Source: Acidobacteriota bacterium
GTDB taxonomy: Bacteria; Acidobacteriota; Blastocatellia; Pyrinomonadales; Pyrinomonadaceae
DNA: 64,000 bases
Direction: 5' to 3'
Assembly (NCBI GenBank): GCA_016718135.1
Contig: JADKEF010000017.1
Coordinates: forward strand, 62,001 to 126,000
The position numbers and the translations under genes were made by a program. The notes under the pieces were generated by a model. It saw only the letters and a program-made list of their open reading frames with translations. It had not been told where the DNA came from and did no database searches. Position 1 is the first letter of the stretch. The number at the start of each line of letters is the position of its first letter. Of the stretch, positions 8,817-16,932 are shown piece by piece.

Positions 8817-9131
8817 TCATGGTTTGCTCGGTATGCGTCCTGATTGGATGAGCCGTTGTCTGACGCGCTCTTGCCACTTCTTTCTTGGACGCCCGTCATC
8901 CTCAAAACGTTCGGTCAAATCGTTCATCGATTCGCCGCCCGCGAGCCGGGTCTTCAAGTAGAGCAATGCCACTATGATACCAGAAAATGAGAACACGAAT
9001 ATCTGCATCGGCAGCCAGATGATCTGGATGAGCGACTCAAGCAATGTGGTGCTTGACGCGAGTCCGCATATCCATTTCACGTCCACCAGCGATCTTTCGC
9101 TGACCCAGATTGAAGTTCCATTCCCGGTCAT
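8817..9131 (-). CDS. C-terminal membrane segment of the kinase, in a shifted frame
   Basis: Coordinates give the largest ATG-started version (104 codons), but this is most likely the severed end of the neighbouring kinase. It contains one strong membrane helix (IIWLPMQIFVFSFSGIIVAL) and a basic cytoplasmic tail (KKWQERVRQRLIQ). The kinase frame stops at 9037 directly after its own penultimate region. The tail's TGA at 8817-8819 lies one base before the VWA ATG, the tight spacing expected if this frame is the true end of the upstream gene. Both frames are open between about 9037 and 9131, so a one-base indel there would reconnect them. Confidence 0.55.
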   Translation of the reverse strand: MTGNGTSIWVSERSLVDVKWICGLASSTTLLESLIQIIWLPMQIFVFSFSGIIVALLYLKTRLAGGESMNDLTERFEDDGRPRKKWQERVRQRLIQSGRIPSKP

Positions 9132-11235
9132 TCGGTGCAGTTGCCTCATCAGCTGCCTTCTCGGTGGCTGGCTGTGCAGGATCGGTCGCCGGTTCCGAGG
9201 CGGAAAGTTGTGCAGGTGCTTCAACAGCTGAGGAATCGGATTTATCAGTCTGTATGGCTTCGTTCTGTTTTTCGGGCTTTGGATCGAATGCCCGGGCAGT
9301 GACGTTAACAGCGAGGGATATTGTGGCTGCTGCAATGGCCGGGATGAGAAACATCATTATCGCCGCCCCCGTCGCCGTCGCAAATGACCGGTCGATGAGT
9401 ATCCGCGAACGCCGCAAAGCCTCTCTAATACCAACCTTCTCCATCATTACTACCGGAGCGACGAGCATCCATTTAATGTAGGCTCCAAAGAACCCGGCTA
9501 TGGTACCGATGGTCGCCCCGATGCCTCCGGCAATAAAGATCGCATCAACCGAGCCGGTGAGCGGATACAAGATACCGAGAATGGCTCCGAACACGATAAA
9601 CCCGGCTAATGCCCCCAGAGCAGCAAAGACGAAGGGCAGCATAGCAACTATTGCACCCGCACCGGCAAATCGCTTCCACTTCCTGCGGGCCTCATAAAGC
9701 ACCGGCCTCAATCTGAGCGGACGCAATGGAACGGCCAGATGCTGCGTGACGATCCATGTGATCGTCCCCATGATCAGGCTGCCGCAGAATGCGTTTGCGA
9801 CCGTGAGAACAATACCAAGGACACCGATAGAGACGTTAGCTATCGGATCAGACACGGATTCGCTGACCTTGAGATACGACATCACGACCAAAGCTAGCGT
9901 GATGACCGACGAAGGGAGAAACAAGAACGCCGTGAGCATCAAGAACTTCGGCAGGTGCTCGCTGTAAATGACGAGTGCCCGCCGCAGAAGCCCAAAAAGT
10001 CCCTCCGATCGCGAACGCAGTTCACTTGCAAATCCCTCGGCAGTCTGTGGACGCATCGATGGATCTTTACTGAGGGCACCGTGAATGGATCGACGCAGTT
10101 TCTTCCGCACGCTCCTTGCCTTAAGCGGAGCGGGCTTGAGGTTCTGATGGGCATCCATCACGTCTTTGAAATCACCTTCGAACGGTGGCCTGCCCGACAG
10201 CATTTGATACGCGATCACGGCCAAACTATAAATGTCCGAACGAGGGTCGAGGTGTTCGCCGCGACATTGCTCGGGCGACATATACAGCGGCGTGCCTAGA
10301 ACTGCCCCGACTCGGGTAAGTTCGGCAGAGTTTTTGGAATCGTACAATGATCGAGTGGGTGTATGTTTCGCCCCACTCGACGACCCGCTCCTTGAATTTT
10401 CAACAGATGTCGTTCCGGGTTTAGACGAAATGCGGGTCCCGATCGTGTCCTGATCCGAGATATCACCGTCGTCGTAGATCGCAGTAGCAGCTTCGCTGAC
10501 AAGCGGTTCGAGGATCACCGTTCCGGCCTCGGATACAGGCGTTTGGTGCTCACCCGTGCGAGCGATCGTATCGCCTTCGCCGACATGTGTTGCGGCAACA
10601 CCGGCGAAAGTCCCGCCGGGTTCTGTGCCGGCAAATGTCGTTTTTGCACTCGAAACCTGTGTATTGGAGAGCGGCGAGACCTCATGCCAACTGCCATCGA
10701 TCGCCGACGGGACATCGTGATCCTCGAGCTTGGCAATACCAAAATCGAGAACCTTGACCGTATAGCCGCCGCGCTGATTGGGTTCGAGCCAGATGTTGTC
10801 GGGCTTAAGATCACGGTGAATGATGCCCTGCAAATGTGCCTCGTGAACCGCAGAGCAAACCTGTTCAAGAATATCAAGGGTCCACGCCACCGGGAGATTT
10901 TTCTCTTCATCGAGTATCTCGCCGAGCGTACAGCCGTCGAGGTACTCCATTACGAGATAGGCGACCTGTCCGTCATTCGTTTCGGCAAAGCCAAAGTCGG
11001 TAACGTTAACGACGTTTGGATGTCGCAGACGTCCGGCCGCACGAGCTTCGCGGCGAAATCGCTCGACAAACTCCGCCCGCTGCATGAATTGCGGAGCAAT
11101 TATCTTCACCGCCACAGGCCGTTCGGTGCCAAGATGGGTCGCCAAATACACCGTCCCCATCCCGCCCCGTCCGAGTTCGCGCGTCATCTGGTACTTCCCG
11201 TCCAGCGTCTGTCCTGTGAAATCAAGATCGGCCAT
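9037..11235 (-). CDS. Membrane-anchored PknB-type Ser/Thr protein kinase
   Basis: The kinase domain spans about residues 14-410: glycine loop LGRGGMGTVY (21-30), catalytic lysine in VAVK (44), HRDLKPDN (140-147), DFG (164-166) and GTPLYMSPEQ (314-323). Between DFG and SPE lie about 155 residues instead of the usual 25-30: a Ser/Thr/Gly/Glu-rich insertion (172-307) with several E/D-G/Q-D-T motifs. After residue 430 come about six hydrophobic helices and a Pro/Ala/Glu-rich linker, so the protein is embedded in the inner membrane with a cytoplasmic kinase. The last helix appears in another frame (8817-9131). It is the first gene of the kinase/VWA/DUF4919 operon. Substrates are unknown. Confidence 0.88.
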   Translation of the reverse strand: MADLDFTGQTLDGKYQMTRELGRGGMGTVYLATHLGTERPVAVKIIAPQFMQRAEFVERFRREARAAGRLRHPNVVNVTDFGFAETNDGQVAYLVMEYLDGCTLGEILDEEKNLPVAWTLDILEQVCSAVHEAHLQGIIHRDLKPDNIWLEPNQRGGYTVKVLDFGIAKLEDHDVPSAIDGSWHEVSPLSNTQVSSAKTTFAGTEPGGTFAGVAATHVGEGDTIARTGEHQTPVSEAGTVILEPLVSEAATAIYDDGDISDQDTIGTRISSKPGTTSVENSRSGSSSGAKHTPTRSLYDSKNSAELTRVGAVLGTPLYMSPEQCRGEHLDPRSDIYSLAVIAYQMLSGRPPFEGDFKDVMDAHQNLKPAPLKARSVRKKLRRSIHGALSKDPSMRPQTAEGFASELRSRSEGLFGLLRRALVIYSEHLPKFLMLTAFLFLPSSVITLALVVMSYLKVSESVSDPIANVSIGVLGIVLTVANAFCGSLIMGTITWIVTQHLAVPLRPLRLRPVLYEARRKWKRFAGAGAIVAMLPFVFAALGALAGFIVFGAILGILYPLTGSVDAIFIAGGIGATIGTIAGFFGAYIKWMLVAPVVMMEKVGIREALRRSRILIDRSFATATGAAIMMFLIPAIAAATISLAVNVTARAFDPKPEKQNEAIQTDKSDSSAVEAPAQLSASEPATDPAQPATEKAADEATAPNDREWNFNLGQRKIAGGREMDMRTRVKHHIA

Positions 11236-11338
11236 TTCTCAAATAGTCTAAACTGCAAATCTACTCGCTTTCGCTTTGTACTTGCAAGTATTTACGCTCG
11301 AACCCTGGTTTTGTTTGATAATTTCGTGTTAGGAATTG

Positions 11339-12220
11339 TCAAGACGTTCGCTCTGCGAAGGTCCGGTACTGGACAAACGTGTGTACGACGACGGTTGCGA
11401 TTATTATAGCCCCGCCGAGGATCGCCCATTTTTGGGGCCGTTCGCCAACGAATATGAAGACCCAGACAGGATTGAGCAATGGCTCGATAAAGCCGATGAT
11501 GCTCGCATCAAGCGGTCGTGTGCCGCCACGAACCCCCTTAATAAACAAAATATACGAGATACCGATCTGAAAAATGCCGAGAAATCCTACCGCCGCGTAG
11601 TCCATAATGCCGGCTGTAGAGATCGCCGAAATACCGCTTGGCAGTGTTAGTAGCGCCAGGAGAAAATTACCGTAGATGACAGTGATCGTCCCGCTCATCC
11701 CCATTGCCTTAGGATGCCGCAGAAGCATTATGTACAGGCCGAGAAAGATACCGGAACCAAGTGCTGCGATGTTGCCCTGATAGTCGCCGATCGTCAGGTC
11801 TCCTACGAAGAAGAGGCTCATCCCGGCGAGACAGAAGATGACGGTCGCGAGATCGCGGAGGTGGAACTTTTCGCCTATGACAAAGGGAGCGAGTATAAGA
11901 ATGTAGATCGGTGCTGTGTACTGGAGAAAAATCGCATTGGCAGCGGTCGTGTGCTTGGTGGCCCAAACAAACAGGAACAATAGCGTCGCGTAGATCACGG
12001 AGCACATCGCTCCGAAGAGGTTTATCCGCAAACCGTCACGCCACGTGATAATCAGGACCGTAAGCCCCGCAAGCAGCGAACGAAAGAATGTGACCTGATA
12101 CGCGTCCAGATTGGTCGCGAGTTTAATGAACATGCCGCCGGTGCTCCAGAGTAGAACTGCGATCACGACGAGCACGACGGGTGAAACAGAATGCTTTTCT
12201 TCTGAAAGAGGTTTTGCCAC
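11339..12220 (-). CDS. EamA/DMT-family transporter
   Basis: A 293-residue inner-membrane protein with ten hydrophobic helices in two repeats of five, the EamA (DMT superfamily) layout. The N-terminal signature LLWSTGGMFIKLA is typical, and the second repeat carries IGFIEPLLNPVWVFIFVGE. Such proteins export amino acids, nucleobases or other metabolites; the substrate cannot be read from sequence. The first codon is GTG, and it lies inside the left arm of an inverted repeat (12212-12288), leaving no good Shine-Dalgarno sequence. It is transcribed divergently from the SDR gene. Confidence 0.85.
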   Translation of the reverse strand: MAKPLSEEKHSVSPVVLVVIAVLLWSTGGMFIKLATNLDAYQVTFFRSLLAGLTVLIITWRDGLRINLFGAMCSVIYATLLFLFVWATKHTTAANAIFLQYTAPIYILILAPFVIGEKFHLRDLATVIFCLAGMSLFFVGDLTIGDYQGNIAALGSGIFLGLYIMLLRHPKAMGMSGTITVIYGNFLLALLTLPSGISAISTAGIMDYAAVGFLGIFQIGISYILFIKGVRGGTRPLDASIIGFIEPLLNPVWVFIFVGERPQKWAILGGAIIIATVVVHTFVQYRTFAERTS

Positions 12221-12288
12221 GAGTTACACAAATGTCACGAATAAAGAGGATAAATCAATTCGCGTTATTCGTGTAATTCGTCGCAAAA
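12212..12288. repeat. Palindromic spacer element at the EamA start
   Basis: Inverted repeat with arms TTTTGCCACGAGTTACAC (from 12212) and GTGTAATTCGTCGCAAAA (12271-12288), two mismatches. The GTG start codon of the EamA gene is part of the left arm. Confidence 0.7.
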
Positions 12289-12304
12289 GATTCTTACAAA
12301 CCGC

Positions 12305-12333
12305 TTGACAGGATCTTCTGTAACAGTTACAGT
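12305..12333 (+). promoter_or_regulatory. Promoter overlapped by an inverted-repeat operator
   Basis: TTGACA at 12305-12310, a 17-nt spacer and TACAGT at 12328-12333 form a plausible sigma-70 promoter for the SDR gene. The spacer contains TGTAACAGTTACA (12319-12331), an odd palindrome with six-base arms, followed by a further GTTACAG copy. This arrangement is expected of a repressor site. Confidence 0.5.
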
Positions 12334-12435
12334 TACAGTTGCAAATGTGCAAGGGACACGTATGAGCTTCGACTCAGTTTCTCCGGTCGGCGTACGACCG
12401 TTGGTCTTTGGCACTTTGTTTTTTTTGTCCGTATC

Positions 12436-12454
12436 TGTAACAGCTACTGTTACA
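12436..12454 (+). promoter_or_regulatory. Second operator-like palindrome upstream of the SDR gene
   Basis: TGTAACAGCTACTGTTACA is a palindrome with perfect 8-base arms and a 3-base centre. It shares the TGTAAC/GTTACA half-sites with the upstream site, about 120 bp apart, and lies 28 bp before the SDR start. TetR-type repressors commonly bind such sites, but no regulator gene is adjacent. Confidence 0.55.
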
Positions 12455-12482
12455 AATTTAGATCAGTAGGAAGGTAAATATC

Positions 12483-13229
12483 ATGTCAACGCAAAAGATC
12501 GCACTTATCACAGGAGCCAATCGCGGCATTGGTTTTGAAACAGCACGTCAGCTCGGCAAGCGAGGTATCAAGGTTCTGCTCGGTGCCCGCAGCGAGGATA
12601 AAGGCCTCGAAGCCGAATCAAAGCTAAAGAACGAAGGACTCGACGTGGAATACATCAATATCGATGTAGACAATGCGACCACACACGCTGCGGCAGCGAA
12701 ACAGATCGAAGAGAAATACGGCAAACTCGACATCCTGATCAACAATGCAGGGGTCTTTCTTGCCGAGGAATTTGATGCCGACGGAGCTATGGTCCCGGCG
12801 AGCAAGACCACGCAGGAAACTTTTCGCAAGACGTTCGACACGAACTTTTTCAACACGATCGACGTGACGCAGGCGTTGTTGCCGCTCGTCAAGAAATCGG
12901 ACGCTGGACGCATTGTGTTCCTGTCGAGCGGTTTGGGTTCGCTGGGGCTGCATTCGGATCCCGAATCGCCGATCTACAATTACAAAGTGCCGGCTTACAA
13001 CATTTCGAAGACGGCACTCAATGGCTACGTCGTTCATCTCGCACACGAATTAAAAGACACGAAAATCAAGGTCAACACGGCTCATCCCGGCTCAGTCGTC
13101 ACCGATATGAACGCGAACGGCGACATCCCGGTCGAAGAAGGTGCAAAGACCTCGGTCGACCTGGCGACGCTGCCGGCAGATGGCTATTCTGGAAAATTCA
13201 TCCACCTAGGTCAGGAACTGCCTTGGTAA
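12483..13229 (+). CDS. Short-chain dehydrogenase/reductase
   Basis: A classical SDR of 248 residues, NAD(P)H-dependent and cytoplasmic. Cofactor motif TGANRGIG (10-17), NNAG (87-90), catalytic Ser148/149 in VFLSSG and the YxxxK pair Y172/K176 in AYNISK are all present. The Arg at position 14 together with GARSEDK near the second strand suggests NADPH preference, as in carbonyl reductases of this subfamily. AGGAAGG lies about 7 nt upstream of the ATG. The inverted-repeat operators in front imply inducible expression, perhaps in response to a toxic carbonyl or quinone; that is inference. A hairpin follows the stop codon. Confidence 0.88.
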   Translation: MSTQKIALITGANRGIGFETARQLGKRGIKVLLGARSEDKGLEAESKLKNEGLDVEYINIDVDNATTHAAAAKQIEEKYGKLDILINNAGVFLAEEFDADGAMVPASKTTQETFRKTFDTNFFNTIDVTQALLPLVKKSDAGRIVFLSSGLGSLGLHSDPESPIYNYKVPAYNISKTALNGYVVHLAHELKDTKIKVNTAHPGSVVTDMNANGDIPVEEGAKTSVDLATLPADGYSGKFIHLGQELPW

Positions 13230-13253
13230 AATGACACTTTCTTCAGGATACGC

Positions 13254-13281
13254 AAAGCCGTCAGCCCTCGCTGGCGGCTTT
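13254..13281 (+). terminator. Terminator-like hairpin after the SDR gene
   Basis: AAAGCCGTCAG pairs with CTGGCGGCTTT (one G-T pair) around a 6-base loop. It is followed by only a short T-containing stretch, so it is a weak intrinsic terminator. No gene lies between it and the antiporter start. Confidence 0.55.
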
Positions 13282-13344
13282 CGCTTTGTGCCTCTCACGC
13301 ATTAACTAGTTTCGCTCTGATTGATTCCCTATACTATATTCCAA

Positions 13345-15756
13345 ATGATAAATCTCGATGTCCCAATGGTGCTTGCGGCCGGTGCCCTTCCGCAATATAT
13401 GACCGAGGCTGTCGCGTTGATCGTGGCCGGGGCGGTCATTGCGTACATATGCTTTCGGCTGAAGCTGGTTCCGATCGTCGGATTCCTGGTTGCCGGAGTG
13501 CTGATCGGGCCAAATGCTTTGGGGCTCGTCAAGGATCAGACACTTGTCGATGCAACGGCGGAGATCGGAGTGATCTTGCTGCTGTTTACTATTGGGATCG
13601 AGTTTAGTCTCGAAAAGCTCGCACGCATTCAACGACTGATCTTCGGCGGCGGAATCTTGCAGGTTGGATTGTCGATCGGACTGACAGCCTTGGTTTTGCT
13701 GATGTTCGGCGTTGATTGGAAGACTGGGATCTTTACCGGAATGCTGGTCGCTCTAAGTTCGACGGCGATCGTGCTCAAATTGCTGGCTGACAAAAGCGAG
13801 ACCAATTCGCAGCCCGGTCAAGTGGGGCTTGGGCTGTTGATCTTTCAGGATCTCGCCATTGTGGTCATGGTCTTACTCGTCCCAGTGCTCGCCGGAACTG
13901 ACGGTGGTGGTGCTACCGGGATCGGGTTTGCTCTGGCAAAAGCGGTCGGCATTATTCTTCTTGTCCTCGTCGTTGCTCGCCGGATAATGCCCAAGCTTCT
14001 CGAGGCCGTAGCTAAGACCTGCTCGCCCGAGCTTTTCCTACTGTCGATCGTGGCGATCTGTTTTGGCACAGCTTATCTTACCAGCCTCGCCGGTGTGAGC
14101 CTTTCACTCGGAGCTTTCCTTGCCGGCCTCATGGTCAGCGAAAGTAGCTATTCGCATCACGCTCTCAGCGAGACACTGCCGCTCCAGATACTGTTTTCTG
14201 CGACCTTTTTCGTATCGGTCGGAATGCTGCTCGACGTCAATTATCTCATCAATAATCTGCCGATCATCTTCGCTGCGATCGCCGTCGTTCTAACTATCAA
14301 GATCATCACGACGGGCATTTCCGTGCGGGCCCTCGGATATAAGGCACCGGTCGCCGCGGCGTCGGCATTGATGCTCGCTCAGATAGGCGAATTCTCCTTC
14401 GTCCTCGAACGGGCCGGACGCGAAGCCGGCCTTTTCCCGATGGGCATGGGCACCGCTGGTTCGCAGACGTTCATCGCGACGACGGTTGTGCTGATGGTGC
14501 TTACGCCGCTGATGATGAACGTCGGATCGGGTCTCTCGGCAAAGATCGTCCGTAAGCGCCAGATCGCCGGAATGCCGGATAGTGCAGCCGAAATGGCCGA
14601 GCCGCTCCAACTTGAGGACCATGTCATCGTTGCCGGATATGGAAAGGCGGCGCGTTGGCTTGTGCGGGTACTTGCTGGGTCAGGTATTCCTTACGTTATC
14701 ACTACGTTGAGCCCAGACAGTGCGAACGAGGCGGAAGATGCTGGCTTCCCCGTGGTCCGGGGCGATGCGACGAAACCATTTCTGCTCAACCACGTCGGGA
14801 TCGATAACGCAAAGATGCTCGTCATTCCGGATGATGATCCGAGCACCGCGCACCGGATCACCGCCGTTGCCCGTTCTCTCAATCCAACGATGCGCATCGT
14901 CGTTAGGACTCGTTACACGTCCGAGGTTGACGGCCTCGCCGCTGCCGGAGCGGACGCAGTAATAGCCGAAGAGCTAGAATCGGTCGTCCAGATCTTTGGC
15001 GACGTTCTTAGAGACTATCGAATCCCGGCGGAAGAGATCGAAGCTCACGAGGAAATGGCCCGAAAGAACGGCTACTCGGCATTTTTGGATCTCAACGCCG
15101 ATACGTCTATCTTCAAATGTGAGACCGACCAGGAGTGCCTTGATACGCGTACGGTCAAGGTGCGTGACGACGCTGCCGTGGCGGGAAAAGCGATCGCCGC
15201 CCTTTCCCTAATGAATATGGGCCTGACCGTAAAGAGCGTGTTGCGTGGATCTATTTCGTTCGACCCGCCGCCTGCAGAATTAGTTCTATTTCCCGGCGAT
15301 GAGCTAGTGATCTCGGGTGAGACAAATTCTTTTGTCAGAAGTGCGGCGTTTTTTCGGAATGCCAACCAGACGATCGCGACACCAGCGATCCTGCCTTCTC
15401 CCGCCCAGCCTGCTAGCGTCGATGTCGAAAACGCACTAGCCTTCAAGGCTGAGACCGGCATAGACACGGAAACAAGAATTGATTACTCGCCGAAGGCCGA
15501 TGCCACGACATGCTCACATCTTGATCAGATCAGGCCAGTATATCCAAGTGCCTCGGGCTGCGAAGAATGTCTGCGAAGCGGCGATAAGTGGGTTCATTTA
15601 AGGCTTTGTCTATCCTGCGGACATGTCGGCTGCTGTGATTCGTCCAAGAACAAGCACGCGACGGCCCACTTTCACAAAACGGACCACGCCGTGATGCGAT
15701 CAATCGAGGTTTTTGATGACTGGGCTTGGTGTTTTGTCGACAACGACTACATTTGA
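13345..15756 (+). CDS. CPA2 (KefB-type) cation/proton antiporter with C-terminal UBP zinc finger
   Basis: Residues 1-400 form a 12-13-helix Na+/H+ exchanger domain of the CPA2 (Kef/GerN) type, including ATAEIGVILLLFTIGIEFSL. A TrkA-N Rossmann domain begins at about 424 (HVIVAGYGKAARWL), followed by a TrkA-C domain at about 600-680 with LFPGDELVISG. From about 720 to the end lies a UBP-type zinc finger: ligands in CSH, CEEC, CLSCGHVGCCD and KHATAHFHKTDH, ending DWAWCFVDND. That finger is best known as a ubiquitin-tail binder in eukaryotic deubiquitinases. The ATG at 13345 is chosen over an upstream TTG at 13321; neither has a clear ribosome-binding site. The transporter probably exchanges K+ or Na+ for H+ under nucleotide control; the finger's ligand is unknown. 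Confidence 0.9.
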   Translation: MINLDVPMVLAAGALPQYMTEAVALIVAGAVIAYICFRLKLVPIVGFLVAGVLIGPNALGLVKDQTLVDATAEIGVILLLFTIGIEFSLEKLARIQRLIFGGGILQVGLSIGLTALVLLMFGVDWKTGIFTGMLVALSSTAIVLKLLADKSETNSQPGQVGLGLLIFQDLAIVVMVLLVPVLAGTDGGGATGIGFALAKAVGIILLVLVVARRIMPKLLEAVAKTCSPELFLLSIVAICFGTAYLTSLAGVSLSLGAFLAGLMVSESSYSHHALSETLPLQILFSATFFVSVGMLLDVNYLINNLPIIFAAIAVVLTIKIITTGISVRALGYKAPVAAASALMLAQIGEFSFVLERAGREAGLFPMGMGTAGSQTFIATTVVLMVLTPLMMNVGSGLSAKIVRKRQIAGMPDSAAEMAEPLQLEDHVIVAGYGKAARWLVRVLAGSGIPYVITTLSPDSANEAEDAGFPVVRGDATKPFLLNHVGIDNAKMLVIPDDDPSTAHRITAVARSLNPTMRIVVRTRYTSEVDGLAAAGADAVIAEELESVVQIFGDVLRDYRIPAEEIEAHEEMARKNGYSAFLDLNADTSIFKCETDQECLDTRTVKVRDDAAVAGKAIAALSLMNMGLTVKSVLRGSISFDPPPAELVLFPGDELVISGETNSFVRSAAFFRNANQTIATPAILPSPAQPASVDVENALAFKAETGIDTETRIDYSPKADATTCSHLDQIRPVYPSASGCEECLRSGDKWVHLRLCLSCGHVGCCDSSKNKHATAHFHKTDHAVMRSIEVFDDWAWCFVDNDYI

Positions 15757-15765
15757 TCACAATAA

Positions 15766-15808
15766 TTTGGGCATGGAGTAAGTGAGATCACTCCATGCCC
15801 AAACTTTT
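15766..15808. terminator. Bidirectional terminator between antiporter and 2Fe-2S genes
   Basis: A perfect 14-bp stem (TTTGGGCATGGAGT / ACTCCATGCCCAAA) with a 10-nt loop lies between the convergent stop codons. It is followed by CTTTTC on the plus strand. Confidence 0.8.
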
Positions 15809-15825
15809 CTTTGCGTCAATCAATC

Positions 15826-16602
15826 TTATTCACCGTTCACAGCGGTCGCGATCGTATCGCGGAGGGCTTTGGCGGAAGTTGTAACAGGTTCAAGTTCGAG
15901 TTCATCGACATTGCCATACACTTTCTTGCCAAAGACGGCGTTCCACGGCGGGACGACGATCGTGACGTTGCCGCTGGCACGTGCCTGACACGCAAGGCGA
16001 ATGAATGGCCGTTCTTCCTCCGGCTGATTGTATCCGAAGACCTTCATTTGCCGGCGTTCGCGGCGGCCAACTTCGGTGAGCTTTTCCTGTCCACCCAGCA
16101 CGCCGACCCAGCACGTACCGCACGAGGCTGCTGTACACTCGATCGGGATCGGGCCTTCCCAGCAACGCTCGTCCATTTCCTTCCAGTTTCGAGATGAGTC
16201 TTTCTGCGACGCAGACGCGATCTCTTCGTCGCACAGCAAAGTGAACTTACCCGAAGCATGTGCACCGCTGTAGGCGATCGAAAACTGCTTGTCGATGGTT
16301 CGCAAGAAACCGAACATGCCCTGCGAATCATCCTTTGCACGCTCCGCCACGATCGCATCTGGCGACTTTGACATCGGCTTCGAGGCGTCTTCAACATCGC
16401 CGCTCGCAGCCTTGAATGCATCTAGGCCAACTTGTGTTAGCGTCATCAGGCCAACTGCGGCGATGGCATTTGTCAGAGTGCGGTCAACTTTCTTTTTCTC
16501 TGCGACGACGATCGATACTTCTTTGATGAGGTCTGTCAGGGTCTCAGGTTTGCCCTTGAAATCCTCGGCGAGCTTTCGATAACGCACTTTACCTTTGGCC
16601 AA
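15826..16602 (-). CDS. 2Fe-2S ferredoxin-domain protein
   Basis: The C-terminal half of this 258-residue protein is a plant-type [2Fe-2S] ferredoxin fold: Cys156, Cys161 and Cys164 (CTAASCGTC) and Cys205 (RLACQA) are the expected cluster ligands. Upstream is a helical region of about 110 residues containing AIAAVGLMTLTQVGLDAFKA. It probably transfers electrons; the partner is unknown. The first residues (MAKGKVRYRK) do not look like a natural N-terminus. The preceding ORF overlaps by 67 bp and ends just where this frame becomes convincing, so the two were probably one gene before a frameshift near 16560-16600. Confidence 0.8.
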   Translation of the reverse strand: MAKGKVRYRKLAEDFKGKPETLTDLIKEVSIVVAEKKKVDRTLTNAIAAVGLMTLTQVGLDAFKAASGDVEDASKPMSKSPDAIVAERAKDDSQGMFGFLRTIDKQFSIAYSGAHASGKFTLLCDEEIASASQKDSSRNWKEMDERCWEGPIPIECTAASCGTCWVGVLGGQEKLTEVGRRERRQMKVFGYNQPEEERPFIRLACQARASGNVTIVVPPWNAVFGKKVYGNVDELELEPVTTSAKALRDTIATAVNGE

Positions 16603-16865
16603 AAACGGTGCCCGAAAAGGAAATGATGCGAGGTAGCGATCTGACCATCGAGTTCGAAGTCACCTTGCATCGCAATGCCGTGCAGCGTTTCTTCCCGGCT
16701 CTCACCGGCATCGACAAATCGCTTCAAACTGAGCGGATAAAATCGGAACCAGATCTGCAGAGCATTCCGGTCAACTTCGTGCACAAGCGGCAACAATTCC
16801 TCGACGGCTGCCAGCCAATCACTCTCAGAAAACGTACCCAGATGGTCTATCAATTCGTTACTCAT
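16536..16865 (-). CDS. Probable N-terminal half of the 2Fe-2S protein
   Basis: A 109-residue helical protein (for example AAVEELLPLVHEVDRNALQI and HHFLFGHRFWPKVK) that I do not recognise as a named family. It overlaps the ferredoxin gene by 67 bp in another frame, and its last 15 residues are arbitrary-looking. From memory of related proteins, the HRFWPxVK motif is followed by a helical linker and then the ferredoxin domain in one chain; this is inference. If so, the natural protein is about 340 residues. Alternatively the two are translationally coupled subunits. Confidence 0.6.
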   Translation of the reverse strand: MSNELIDHLGTFSESDWLAAVEELLPLVHEVDRNALQIWFRFYPLSLKRFVDAGESREETLHGIAMQGDFELDGQIATSHHFLFGHRFWPKVKCVIESSPRISRANLRP

Positions 16866-16932
16866 AAAGACTTACAAAAGCAAACCTAAGAGTAAACCAA
16901 AATAATTGGAAACTATCAACTAACCATGAGGG

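Noticed and set aside
9132..9335. Upstream extension of the frame at 8817-9131 as a separate gene
   Set aside because: The added residues (QQPQYPSLLTSLPGHS and so on) are out of frame with the kinase's well-formed membrane domain; only the C-terminal part makes sense.
10543..11409. 288-codon rightward frame antisense to the kinase
   Set aside because: The kinase motifs on the other strand are unambiguous; this frame has low-complexity composition and no start signal.
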